Below are positions 1 through 8,211 of a DNA stretch of 43,253 nucleotides, piece by piece. The DNA is from Neobacillus drentensis NBRC 102427 (lineage in GTDB: Bacteria; Bacillota; Bacilli; Bacillales; Cytobacillaceae), in NCBI RefSeq assembly GCF_001591445.1, contig NZ_BCUX01000042.1:1-43253 (forward strand). Direction: 5' to 3'. How positions within the stretch are numbered: the first letter of the stretch is position 1; each line of letters opens with the position of its first letter. The notes beneath the pieces are model-generated. The model saw only the letters and a list, made by a program, of their open reading frames with translations, was not told where the DNA came from and made no database searches. Position numbers and translations under genes: made by a program.

Positions 1-416
1 GATAACTGTAAAATATTTGAATAAATTCAATTTAGTTACTTTCATACAAGGCTAGTGGGTCAGTCCCCCGGTGCGGTAAAGCTTTACATCACCGGGGGAC
101 CTATCCTTTTTCCTGCCGTTCTCATCACCCGTATTGGATTTGGTCTTTTGCATATACCAGTAGTAATTCCTATGATAATAAGCTATTGGTTTTTGACGGA
201 TGTATATTTTAACAATTTCTTCGAGCTACATCTAAAACGGAATAATAGAAAGACGAAAACCGCGACAAATTGACTGCCGTTTTACAAGTAACCTGTTAAA
301 TCGCCTCTGTATTTAATATTAGTATAAACATAGGGCGTATCAGTTTATATTTGTAAAGTGGAATTATAGAATAAAGGGAGCAGGATAAAACGAATAAATA
401 AAAGGAAGTGCTCGCC
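1..416. other. Gene-poor leading segment
   Basis: No convincing gene is visible. A 72-codon frame at 55-273 runs straight through the REP-like palindrome (57-105), lacks a ribosome binding site and resembles nothing recognisable, so it is not called. The rest, up to the ribosome binding site of the Old Yellow Enzyme gene, is AT-rich sequence without a strong hairpin. Confidence 0.5.
57..105. repeat. REP-like palindrome, copy 1
   Basis: The arms GTCCCCCGGTG (63-73) and CACCGGGGGAC (90-100) pair perfectly around an inner GTAAAGCTTTAC palindrome. The same structure occurs at 21539-21590 and 28213-28263, with the outer GGGTCA/TGACCC flanks better preserved there. Such high-copy palindromes are typical of REP elements mobilised by IS200-like RAYT transposases (COG1943); that link is inferred, since no such transposase is present in this window. 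Confidence 0.8.
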
Positions 417-1540
417 TTGGATCAAAAGTTCGTAGGTTATACTTTGTTACAATCTGTACCATTTGGAAATGAAATGTTAGCTAGCCGGTTAGTGATGGCC
501 CCAATGACAAGAATGTTTTCGCCAGAAGGTATCCCAGGAGATAATGTTGCACAATATTACCGAAAGCGTGCAGAGAATGGGATTGGGCTCATCATAACTG
601 AAGGGACAGCGATCAATCACCCAGCGCAGCAATGAGCCCCGATATTCCCCGTTTTTATGGTGAGGAAGCATTAAATGGCTGGGCAAATGTAGTGGATGAA
701 GTCCATCAAGCAGGCGGCAAAATCATTCCACAATTATGGCATGTAGGTGCTGCCCGAAAAGCAGGCAGTGAACCGAATATTGACGCACCTCCTGTCAGTC
801 CGTCCGGATTTTCTTTAAGAGGCCAGAGAAATGAGAAAATAAAGACTTTAACGAAAGAAGAAGTTTCTGAAATGATTGATGCATACGCCGAAGCGGCAGC
901 AAATGCGAAGCGCATCGGCTTTGACGGAATTGAGTTGCATGGTGCACACGGATACTTAATTGATCAATTTTTTTGGGAACTAACGAACAAACGTACAGAT
1001 GAGTTTGGCGGAGAATTAGGAGAGCGAACAAAATTCGCAACAGATATTGTTCGTGCTTGTCGGAAAGAAGTCGGGCCTGATTTTCCAATTGTCTTTCGTT
1101 ATTCACAATGGAAAGGAACCGATTATCAAGCTAAATTAGCTAAGAACTCTAATGAGCTTGAACAATTGATTACCCCATTGGTTGAAGCTGGTGTAGATAT
1201 TTTCCACTGCTCTACAAGACGAATATGGGAACCTGAATTTAAAGATGAAGATCCATCATTAACCTTAGCAGGCTGGACTAAACGAATTACCAATAAACCA
1301 ACGATTTCGGTCGGTTCTGTCGGAATTAATCGCGCCTATCTGAGCAATCAGGATAATGATCATGTAACAATAGAAGACAATCTCAAAATTGTAGATGAAA
1401 AAATCAAAACAGGCGAATTTGACTATGTAGCCGTTGGCCGTGCCATACTAGCTGATCCAGAATGGGCAGTAAAACTCAAAAATGGTCATCTTAATCAAGT
1501 CGTGCATTATACAAAGGACTCCGAGAAATACCTGATTTAA
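417..1540 (+). pseudogene. NADH:flavin oxidoreductase (Old Yellow Enzyme family), frameshifted
   Basis: The gene would encode a roughly 375-residue FMN-dependent ene-reductase of the OYE/YqjM type that reduces activated C=C bonds with NAD(P)H. The N-terminal 72 residues (VMAPMTR, AQYYRKRAENGIGLIITEGT) lie in one frame, which stops at 633-635. The remainder continues in the -1 frame from 632, with FMN-barrel signatures such as IELHGAHGYLIDQFFWE and YVAVGRAILADPEW up to 1540. The offset (224 nt instead of 225) fits loss of one base near 620-632. The likely start is TTG 417, preceded by AAGGAAG; GTG 408 overlaps that site. The two parts meet in an ATGA overlap, so reinitiation is possible, but half a TIM barrel is unlikely to function. 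A sequencing error is the main alternative. Confidence 0.85.
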
Positions 1541-1640
1541 TTACATGTAGCTTTGATATATTAGTGTCACTCCTCGAATAGGGAAGAATGTTTAAAGGTC
1601 CTGTTCCGATCATTTGCGTGAGGAAATATTATTCTAATGA

Positions 1641-1685
1641 AAACAGCACCATCCACACTAAATGGAATGGTGCTGTTTCTATTTA
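1641..1685. terminator. Bidirectional intrinsic terminator
   Basis: Perfect 12-bp arms AAACAGCACCAT (1641-1652) and ATGGTGCTGTTT (1667-1678) enclose a 14-nt loop, with T-rich sequence on both strands. It lies between the Old Yellow Enzyme gene and the antisense yobV remnant and could serve both. The right arm and loop recur at about 33165-33187 downstream of the intact yobV, but the left arm is missing there. Confidence 0.8.
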
Positions 1686-1756
1686 AAGAGATAACCTCAC
1701 TTGATTTTGGCACTGTTCACCGTAACGTACCTATATGTGGTTCTAACTAGCGCTAA

Positions 1757-2021
1757 TTATGGGGAATATAGGAATAATCTCTCTTTTATACCGTCCAAGA
1801 CCTCATCTGGCATTTCTCTAACCTTGATATCCCCACCTAGGAAAAGCAGCCAATTGGATATTTCGGCCATTTCTTCTGCGTTATTTACATTGATAAAAGT
1901 CTTTAGAACGGCTGTGGTTTGGTATGGATTCGTATAGGAAATGGAAAGTTTTAAAGGATGGTATCTTTTGAACTGGGCAATCGCCTTTGGACCCAGTTCA
2001 AGGACAAGATCGAATTCTGGC
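1757..2021 (-). pseudogene. Truncated second copy of YobV-like WYL regulator (C-terminal 88 codons)
   Basis: Read on the minus strand, 1757-2021 translates without interruption into a close match to the last ~88 residues of the regulator at 33266-34228, including the segments LGPKAIAQFK, YQTTAVLKTFINVNNAEEMA and LFLGGD, and it ends with TAA at 1757-1759. The N-terminal HTH and most of the WYL region are missing; similarity stops abruptly near 2021, where a GTGCCTGTCACC-type repeat begins. Downstream sequence (1641-1756) is also homologous to 33165-33265, so a DNA block rather than only a coding piece was duplicated or left behind. No start is available, so it is presumably not expressed. Confidence 0.85.
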
Positions 2022-2023
2022 TA

Positions 2024-2042
2024 TGGTGCCTGTCACCGCCCA
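2024..2042. repeat. GTGCCTGTCACC-type repeat fragment
   Basis: The core GGTGCCTGTCACCGCCC sits exactly where homology to yobV ends. A near-identical core is at 9778-9795 and a full palindromic relative at 41606-41645. It is probably a half-element of a second REP-like family. Confidence 0.5.
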
Positions 2043-2151
2043 TGGCAGCTAGTTAGTGAAATATGCAGGGAAGATATAGAGGATTAACCTTACTATCTTT
2101 TTTTACCTAAGTGTGCCTATGTTTAAGAATAATAAATAAAAATACCAAGTC

Positions 2152-2169
2152 ATTTGCTGCACAGTACAA
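2152..2169 (+). repeat. Island direct repeat S1
   Basis: ATTTGCTGCACAGTACAA. Related copies in the same orientation are at 2775-2791 (S2), 8478-8495 (S3) and 9618-9635 (S4), all within the accessory island. S1 lies about 100 bp upstream of the unknown membrane-anchored gene, and S2 just beyond it. Confidence 0.7.
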
Positions 2170-2268
2170 CCATACTTATATTGTAGAAAATGGTATTGAT
2201 AGGAGGATTTGAATAGAATTTAGAGAATTAATAAATAGGATTAAATATAAAAGTTGGAGGAAGAAGCT

Positions 2269-2709
2269 GTGGATAAGCTTATTGATAAAAGAGATTTTAA
2301 TGATTTAGCTGATGAAGTCCTTGAAGGAGAAATAATTAATCCTGAGATAAAGAAAAACATAATAGAACAAAGTTATTCCGCATATAAAGAGTCTATTAAA
2401 TCAATGGACTTTGATAACAAAGATATTACAGACTTGACTCGAGAGCTTCTTCAAGCATATAAGGAAAAGCTATCTGACAAAAACTTGAATTGGGACCAGC
2501 AATCAGAAATTATGGACAGAATGGAGAAAGTATTAGAGCAAAAAGTTAAAGATGCTAAAGACATTAGAACAAAACACTTTATGTTTTTAGCATTAGGCCT
2601 ATCTGTTGCAGCAGGTGCAGTTGGAGCTACCGGGGTAACACTTGCAAAGCATGGACCTGAAGTATTAGGTAGAATATTTGATAAAACAAGAAGTTTGGTA
2701 AATAAATAA
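2269..2709 (+). CDS. Hypothetical protein with one C-terminal membrane segment
   Basis: The product is 146 residues if it starts at GTG 2269, which sits 8 nt after a clear GGAGG (2256-2260); the longer frame from TTG 2254 would overlap that ribosome binding site. Residues 1-100 are charged and helical (DFNDLADEVLEGE, EIMDRMEKVLEQKVKD), and residues 104-126 form a hydrophobic glycine/alanine-rich helix (FLALGLSVAAGAVGATGV) followed by a short basic tail. No family is recognised. It lies between repeats S1 and S2 and upstream of the ATPase gene, so a role in the same island, perhaps as a membrane-associated partner, is possible but unproven. Confidence 0.6.
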   Translation: MDKLIDKRDFNDLADEVLEGEIINPEIKKNIIEQSYSAYKESIKSMDFDNKDITDLTRELLQAYKEKLSDKNLNWDQQSEIMDRMEKVLEQKVKDAKDIRTKHFMFLALGLSVAAGAVGATGVTLAKHGPEVLGRIFDKTRSLVNK

Positions 2710-2774
2710 TTTACACTTTTTTATATGTATCCTTTGAGATGTTTTTATAAAGTATCTTTTATTAATCGCTATAA

Positions 2775-2791
2775 CTTGCTTCGCAGTACAA
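2775..2791 (+). repeat. Island direct repeat S2 (variant)
   Basis: CTTGCTTCGCAGTACAA differs from S1, S3 and S4 mainly by T for G in the central CTGCGCAG palindrome. It lies 65 bp after the end of the upstream hypothetical gene. Confidence 0.55.
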
Positions 2792-2820
2792 ATAATACTG
2801 GTAATAGATTAGACTTCGTA

Positions 2821-2855
2821 GAGACGATTACTTTTATGGGTGGTCGTCTTTCTTA
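2821..2855 (+). terminator. Possible weak intrinsic terminator
   Basis: The arms AGACGA and TCGTCT with some additional pairing precede the T-rich stretch TTCTTATTT. It would end transcription of the gene at 2269-2709. Confidence 0.4.
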
Positions 2856-2858
2856 TTT

Positions 2859-2924
2859 GACACATACTGTTTAGCAAAGATTTTCATTTTTAGTATACTT
2901 TGTGAAGCGATGAACATAAACTAA
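2859..2924 (+). repeat. 66-nt imperfect direct repeat, upstream copy
   Basis: GACACATACTGTTTA (2859-2873) recurs perfectly at 7086-7100. The following 51 nt in each copy remain alignable with largely constant spacing, including a GAAG-x-ATG-x-ACATAA block. One copy precedes the ATPase gene and the other follows the integrase gene. It may be an attachment-site pair or a shared regulatory element. Confidence 0.6.
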
Positions 2925-3057
2925 TAAACTGTTGGGGAAGAATTTTCGCTAATTCGCGTAGATAAAATGAAATATTTGGATATTTGTGTTAAAATTTGTA
3001 GAAAAGGAAACTTACACACAGTTCATAAAATTTTTAAGGCTTAGGAGGAAATTTCTA

Positions 3058-5697
3058 TTGTCTAAGGCATTTCAAGAATACATAACTTTTTTGCGGCAAA
3101 ACGAGGAGAAGTTTGAGGATATTGAAAAAAAATTAGCAAATATCACTTTACAGAACTTTGTAACAATTGAAGAAACTAGTAACACTTCAGGTAGACGTGG
3201 AAAATTAATTGCAAGTTTGATAGAAGAGATTGGCGATTCAGTTGAATCTACTCTTTCATTAGCTGAAGATCATAAAGTAGTAAGCGAAAATAATATAAAG
3301 TTTTTATCTGAGTTATCAGTAAAAAACTTCAGAGGGTTCTCCGATGAAATTAAGTTTGAATTTAATAAGCCCTATATTTTTGTTTATGGTCCAAATGGAA
3401 CCGGTAAATCCAGCCTCTGTGAAGCTTTAGAATATTCACTTCTAGGTACAATTCATGAGGCTGATGCAAAACGAATTAATCTTGATACCTATGTTAAAAA
3501 TGCCTATACAGGAAATGCGGATAAGCCTGTTTTAAAAGGTGTTAACTCTGATGGGGTTCCATTTCAAATACAGCCAATGCCACAAGTAAATGAATTTTGC
3601 TTTATTGAAAGAAATCGTATTGAAGGTTTCGCACGTGTTTCTGCTAATACGCCACAAGCACAACAACAACGTCTTGCTTCGCTATTCGGACTTGATGATT
3701 TCAACAGATTTGTTAATAATTTTAATGAACGAATTGATAATTATCTTGAATGTAATGGAAAACTTTCAGAAGAACTTTCTGAAAAAGAAAAACAAATTGA
3801 AATTCATAAAAATAACTTAGAAATGCTTCCTCACCATAGAGAGGAGGTACTTAAACAGACAGAACAACTGCTAAACCAATATACAGATGTCGATAGCTTA
3901 GATGAGTTAAAAATAAAATTAAATGGAACAGATGAAAAACAAGGACTTATACAAATCAATAATGCTCGTATTGCGCAATTAGAAAATTTAAAACAAAAAA
4001 CTGATCCTGGGGTAGATGAAGTAATAGATAGTATAAAGCAATTAGGCTTGTTGACTCAGGAACGTAATGAAGCTACAAACTTAGTAAAAGATTATAAAAA
4101 TGAAATTTCTTTAAAGGATCTATATATAGCAATCTTATCAAATGAAGAAAAATTCCAAGATGTTTGCCCGGCATGTGAATCACAGTTATATGTAAACGGC
4201 GATTTAGTAGTTCCTTTAAATCCATATTCAAATGCCACTAAAAAAGTCGAAGAATTTGATAAAGCTATTAAATTAGAAAATAGATTAGATGAATTAAATG
4301 ACAATATTCCCAACAGGTTACAATTTATAGAAAATAAATTTATTCAAATGGTAGCAATTTCTGAAACAATTGAATTCCCAGAAGCAGAAACTATTGAAGC
4401 CTTATATAAACTATTCCAGGATAAGGAAGAGGAGCGTATACAAAATGATATTATTGCTACTCTTTTGCACCAAATAGATACTTTAACTGCCTTTAAAGAT
4501 CACCTTGCTGAAAATAACCAAAAAATCTCTGGAAACCAAGTAGAAATTGAGAATTTAAAACGAGAAAACCAACAATTAGATTATAAACTAGAAGAAATCT
4601 CAACTTTGAATGTACAGATTAGAGCATTAAACAAAACTGAAAGCGATGCAAATATTGCAATAGAACAATTTAGTAATGAAAACGAAGAATTAATTGAAAA
4701 GGTAGGTAAAGAAAAAGAAATTGTTGCCCTCAATTGTCAATATAGAGATGCATATGTTTCTTTAAGAAATCGTCTAGTAGAATATAACCGTCATTTACCA
4801 GCTTTATTTGCTGCTAATTTAAATACTAAAACGTTAGAGTTCTATAACTCAATTAACAAGTACGACCATCCATCCGATTTAATCGAAGAAATTTCGCTTC
4901 CTGATAGTTCAGGTAAAAAGATAGAAATTCGTTTTAAAGATGGCGAAAAACTAGATGCTTTACATGTTTTAAGTGAAGGTCATATCAGATGTTTAGGTTT
5001 AGCAATCTTATTAGCTAAAAATACACAGGATGAACTTCCGTTGGTTATTTTTGATGATGTGGTTAATGCTATTGATGATGAGCATAGACGTGGCATTATT
5101 GAAACTATTTTGAGTAGTGAGTTCAATAATGGAAAACAGTTAATTATCACTACTCATGGTGAAGAATTCTTAAAGCAATTGGAAAATAACATTGTAAAAA
5201 AAGAATATCCAAAACTGGTAACAAGAATTGATTTTCTGAAAACAGAGGAGTCCAAAAAAATTAATGTGAGATTAAATGTTTCTAGAAATTATTTAGTCCT
5301 AGCAGAACAAAGGTATCAAGAAGGTCAGATTCGTGAAAGTCTTGCCGTTGGAAGAAGAGCATTTGAACACTTGGTTCGTACAATTTGGAAAAGGTTATCT
5401 AACAAGTACAACTTTCGAATTAATGTATCGATGAGTGGCCCAGATAGACCTCCTGAATTAATGGCAACAACACTTGGTCTAGTCAACTTTATTAAGAAGA
5501 ACAAAATAGAAAATCATGAAGAGTTAGCTTCATTATTAGAATCATTGTTGGAAAAGGAGAAAATACACCCTGTAATTTGGAGATACCTTAATAAAGGTAC
5601 ACATGAAGAGGAAAGAGAAGAAGAGTTTGAAAGGAGCGTAGTGAAAGATGTACTCGAATTATTAGAACAAATTGATGAAGTTGTCATGAATAAATAA
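3058..5697 (+). CDS. Rad50/SMC-like ATPase with zinc-hook motif and C-terminal HEPN-like motif
   Basis: This is an 879-residue P-loop ATPase from TTG 3058, preceded by AGGAGGAA at 3043-3050; the longer GTG 2986 start has no ribosome binding site. After a ~90-residue helical N-terminus come the Walker A GPNGTGKSS (111-119), long coiled-coil arms split by a CPAC zinc-hook-like motif (370-373), the ABC-type signature LSEGH (638-642) and a Walker B VIFDD (663-667). The last ~170 residues form a helical domain with R842-x6-H849 (RYLNKGTH), matching the Rx4-6H pattern of HEPN ribonucleases. The plan recalls RloC/PrrC-type anticodon nucleases and other ATPase-coupled defence proteins, but I cannot assign it to RloC. 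It lies in an island with a tyrosine recombinase and ends before a strong terminator. A role in phage defence is inferred. Confidence 0.85.
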   Translation: MSKAFQEYITFLRQNEEKFEDIEKKLANITLQNFVTIEETSNTSGRRGKLIASLIEEIGDSVESTLSLAEDHKVVSENNIKFLSELSVKNFRGFSDEIKFEFNKPYIFVYGPNGTGKSSLCEALEYSLLGTIHEADAKRINLDTYVKNAYTGNADKPVLKGVNSDGVPFQIQPMPQVNEFCFIERNRIEGFARVSANTPQAQQQRLASLFGLDDFNRFVNNFNERIDNYLECNGKLSEELSEKEKQIEIHKNNLEMLPHHREEVLKQTEQLLNQYTDVDSLDELKIKLNGTDEKQGLIQINNARIAQLENLKQKTDPGVDEVIDSIKQLGLLTQERNEATNLVKDYKNEISLKDLYIAILSNEEKFQDVCPACESQLYVNGDLVVPLNPYSNATKKVEEFDKAIKLENRLDELNDNIPNRLQFIENKFIQMVAISETIEFPEAETIEALYKLFQDKEEERIQNDIIATLLHQIDTLTAFKDHLAENNQKISGNQVEIENLKRENQQLDYKLEEISTLNVQIRALNKTESDANIAIEQFSNENEELIEKVGKEKEIVALNCQYRDAYVSLRNRLVEYNRHLPALFAANLNTKTLEFYNSINKYDHPSDLIEEISLPDSSGKKIEIRFKDGEKLDALHVLSEGHIRCLGLAILLAKNTQDELPLVIFDDVVNAIDDEHRRGIIETILSSEFNNGKQLIITTHGEEFLKQLENNIVKKEYPKLVTRIDFLKTEESKKINVRLNVSRNYLVLAEQRYQEGQIRESLAVGRRAFEHLVRTIWKRLSNKYNFRINVSMSGPDRPPELMATTLGLVNFIKKNKIENHEELASLLESLLEKEKIHPVIWRYLNKGTHEEEREEEFERSVVKDVLELLEQIDEVVMNK

Positions 5698-5742
5698 AAT
5701 CGGTTATCGAGATTTGTAATAGTAGTATTTTTCAATTGTAAA

Positions 5743-5770
5743 AGCGCTCTTTGACTGAGCGCTCTTTTTT
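5743..5770 (+). terminator. Strong intrinsic terminator
   Basis: AGCGCTC (5743-5749) pairs with GAGCGCT (5757-5763) and is followed by TCTTTTTT. It ends the ATPase transcript. Confidence 0.9.
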
Positions 5771-5907
5771 GTTATTTTTGTTATTTTGTTCCCCATCGAT
5801 TTTTTAAATAAAAAAGATGCCTACTTTTGATATGAATAGCTCTTTATCTTCTACACAATAAATTCCTGACACGTTTTTCTTACACTTTCTAATTCAATTT
5901 GAGTTAC

Positions 5908-6020
5908 TTAACTGTCAGGTTCGGTGTAGTTAGCCCACTTTTCCTTTGCCCATAAGGTTAATCTTGAAACTGTACTTGGAATAGGATTCTCCTCTACCTC
6001 AAACGATTCTAGCTCTTCTT
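5908..6020 (-). pseudogene. Possible antisense coding remnant
   Basis: On the minus strand about 37 codons between two stops read as plausible protein (ESFEVEENPIPSTVSRLTLW then AKEKWANY), ending at TAA 5908-5910. There is no start codon or ribosome binding site. It may be the C-terminal scrap of a gene cut when the island was assembled. No family is recognised. The remainder of the 5771-6080 gap shows nothing else. Confidence 0.3.
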
Positions 6021-6080
6021 AACTTCGTCAAATAGGGAGGAAAGTATAAATCTGACCCGGGGCTAAGGAGAGTTGATTTT

Positions 6081-7061
6081 GTGAATTTAGGAGAGCAAAT
6101 ATTATCAGATTTACTGGCAGCTTTAATAGAGTTATATCCTAACATTGAAGTGGAAAATACAAAAAGTAAATTGTCTACTGTACTAACAGAGTATTATATT
6201 CAAAAAGTTGAGTTAGGCGAGGTACATCCAGATCTTGAGGATAAAATACAACTGTTTATATCAGCAAAACGACTTGAAGGATTGAGTTCTATTACTCTAG
6301 ACAACTATTTCTTAGAATTAAGTATGTTTGACGATATCGTAAAAAAGAAGGCTGGGGATATTGCAACTGCAGATGTTCGAATGTATCTAAGTCAAGATGG
6401 GACCTTAAAAATAAGTACAATCAAAATGAAACTATCTATTTTAAAGAGTTTCTTTAGTTGGTTAGCTTCAGAAGAATATATAAAACGTGATTCAACCACT
6501 AAATTAAAAGCTCCAAAAGATGAATACCGATTTCCTAAAGCCCTATCAATAGAAGAGTTGGAAATGCTAAGAGAAGTATGTGAAACGGTTAGACAACGTG
6601 TTTTTCTTGAAGTATTGTATACAACTGGCTGTCGTTTATCCGAAGTTCAAGGATTAAATAAAGCTGATATCAATCAACACAATATGAGTACATTAGTTAT
6701 AGGTAAAGGCAATAAACAAAGGGAAGTCTATTTCTCAATAAGAGCTATGTATCATTTAAATAAATACTTAAAACAACGAGAAGATGACTGTGAAGCCTTA
6801 ATGATTACAGAGAGAAAACCTTATAGAAGATTATCTAAACGAGGAATTCAAAGGAAAATAGGAGTAATAGCTCAAAAAGCAGGTTTACAAGATAAAGTTA
6901 GTCCTCATGTTTTAAGACATACGTTTACAATATTAACATTAAATAATGGAGCTGAAATAATAGCTATTCAAGAGTTGTTAGGTCACAGTTCACCAGACAC
7001 TACACTGAGGTATGCCAAAATACTCATGAACGAAAGCGTGAGCAGCATAAAAAATACTTAA
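6081..7061 (+). CDS. Tyrosine recombinase / phage-type integrase
   Basis: The 326-residue product has the XerC/D layout: an N-terminal SAM-like core-binding domain (about 60-150) and a catalytic domain (about 165-320). The conserved residues are visible: R185 (TGCRLSE), H276 and R279 (HVLRHTF), H302 (LLGHSSPDTT) and the nucleophile Y311 (LRYAK), plus a beta-hairpin GKGNKQRE with the expected Lys. The GTG start at 6081 follows AAGGAG. It lies inside the accessory island, 383 bp after the ATPase gene, and a 66-nt imperfect repeat of sequence 5' of the ATPase follows its stop. It probably moves or once moved the island or its parts by site-specific recombination. The catalytic residues are intact, so it may be active. 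Confidence 0.95.
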   Translation: MNLGEQILSDLLAALIELYPNIEVENTKSKLSTVLTEYYIQKVELGEVHPDLEDKIQLFISAKRLEGLSSITLDNYFLELSMFDDIVKKKAGDIATADVRMYLSQDGTLKISTIKMKLSILKSFFSWLASEEYIKRDSTTKLKAPKDEYRFPKALSIEELEMLREVCETVRQRVFLEVLYTTGCRLSEVQGLNKADINQHNMSTLVIGKGNKQREVYFSIRAMYHLNKYLKQREDDCEALMITERKPYRRLSKRGIQRKIGVIAQKAGLQDKVSPHVLRHTFTILTLNNGAEIIAIQELLGHSSPDTTLRYAKILMNESVSSIKNT

Positions 7062-7085
7062 TTCAATAAGATTTGTTTGTTATTA

Positions 7086-7151
7086 GACACATACTGTTTA
7101 ATAAGATTCTTTACTTTTGAATGATTTTGAGAAGGAATGTACATAAGTTAA
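7086..7151 (+). repeat. 66-nt imperfect direct repeat, downstream copy
   Basis: This begins with the same GACACATACTGTTTA as 2859-2873, 25 bp after the integrase stop, the classic location for an attachment site. The rest of the 7062-7341 gap is AT-rich and shows no gene. Confidence 0.6.
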
Positions 7152-7341
7152 CCGTAGAAAAATTTAATGAAAACGCTGGATTTTAATGGTAAAATATAAT
7201 AAACAGTAGAGAAAAAAGTGAGTATTTGAAGATAATTAGTTGATTAAGAAATGTGGTTTAAATAATTTGAAATGCTAAGGAAAACTTCACTATAGGTAAT
7301 ATTTTATTGAATGAGAAAAAAGTGGTAGGGAGGAAAACATT

Positions 7342-7779
7342 GTGAGTCAAAAAGTTGATTCCAAGGATTTTAAACTAGTTAAGAGTAATCCAAATCCAAG
7401 TAAGAATAACAATAATGGATCATCTGGAATAGAACTAGTAACTAAGATAGCACAGCAAGTACCAGTAGAAGTTTGGATAGCAGGAGTATCCGCTTTATTA
7501 GATCAGTTTAAGAAACACTCAGATAATGAGCGAGAAGGAAAAAAGAAAATTAGAGAAACTAGAATTGATTTACTGTATTTGGAAATCAAAAATTTAATTG
7601 AAAATATTCATAAAGACGAGGCTAAAGAAGACTTCAATCAAGAAAGAATTAATAAGTGGTATGACCGTCTTGATAAGAAAGAGTTAGAGCTGAAAGAAAT
7701 GCAGGATGATGCAGATGGTTTTGCAAAAGGATTGTTAAAACTTACAAACCAATTTGTTGCAATGAGATTTAGAAGGTAA
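7342..7779 (+). CDS. Hypothetical helical protein
   Basis: A 145-residue unknown protein starts at GTG 7342 after an excellent GGGAGG (7328-7333). The first ~30 residues are polar and asparagine-rich (SNPNPSKNNNNGSSG). A short amphipathic stretch around residues 36-55 (AQQVPVEVWIAGVSALLDQF) is followed by a strongly charged helical region (65-125) suggestive of coiled coil (KKKIRETRIDLLYLEIKNLI, KELELKEMQDDAD). No transmembrane helix, catalytic motif or known family is evident. Its place between the integrase and the SHOCT-type gene suggests it belongs to the island cargo. Confidence 0.65.
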   Translation: MSQKVDSKDFKLVKSNPNPSKNNNNGSSGIELVTKIAQQVPVEVWIAGVSALLDQFKKHSDNEREGKKKIRETRIDLLYLEIKNLIENIHKDEAKEDFNQERINKWYDRLDKKELELKEMQDDADGFAKGLLKLTNQFVAMRFRR

Positions 7780-7819
7780 GACATATTTAAAAAGAATGCT
7801 TATTATGATTTATTACGTC

Positions 7820-7919
7820 ATCTTTTGGAACAAAAATTGCTCATAATAAAGTTCAAAAAGCAGTTGCTGTAGTACAAAAATACTGGCAGACACAACCATT
7901 AAGTGACGATTATTTTTAG
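7820..7919 (+). pseudogene. Possible short coding remnant
   Basis: About 34 codons (FGTKIAHNKVQKAVAVVQKY, then WQTQPLSDDYF) read in one frame up to TAG 7917-7919, with a stop rather than a start upstream. It looks like the C-terminal end of a lost gene. Assignment is tentative and no family is recognised. Confidence 0.25.
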
Positions 7920-7986
7920 CCTAACTGTTGGAATATTATCAAAAATATAATCTAAACAATATATTCCAGATTGGAGAATTTGTATT

Positions 7987-8211
7987 ATGAGCGAATGGGA
8001 TTTCCTATGGGATTTAAGTGGGAAAGATCTTGAAGATGCAATGACATCTGGTGGCACAGCTAATGATTGGGCTTATGTTGAAAAACAAGAGAGAAAAAAG
8101 CCAAAGGTAGAGTGGGAAAAACTTAAGTCCTTGAGAGATGGTGGACTAATTTCGAAAGAAGAGTTTAAAAAAAGAAAAACGGCTTTATTTTCAAATGATA
8201 TTAATGTTTAA
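7987..8211 (+). CDS. Small SHOCT-domain protein
   Basis: A 74-residue product starts at ATG 7987 preceded by TTGGAG. The C-terminal 30 residues (WEKLKSLRDGGLISKEEFKK) match the SHOCT (short C-terminal) module, a ~30-residue helical hairpin with a central G-x-I-[ST]-x-E-E-F motif that is usually a protein-binding appendage. The N-terminal half (WDFLWDLSGKDLEDAMTSGG) is unrecognised. As a free-standing small protein in the island it may be an adaptor or a regulator. Function is unknown. Confidence 0.65.
   Translation: MSEWDFLWDLSGKDLEDAMTSGGTANDWAYVEKQERKKPKVEWEKLKSLRDGGLISKEEFKKRKTALFSNDINV

Noticed and set aside
55..273. 72-codon plus-strand frame
   Set aside because: It is translated through a REP-like palindrome and has no ribosome binding site or recognisable similarity.
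7864..7887. Degenerate match to island repeat (TTGCTGTAGTACAA...TACTGG)
   Set aside because: It lacks the central CTGCGCAG and lies inside a coding-like remnant, so the likeness to S2 may be chance.
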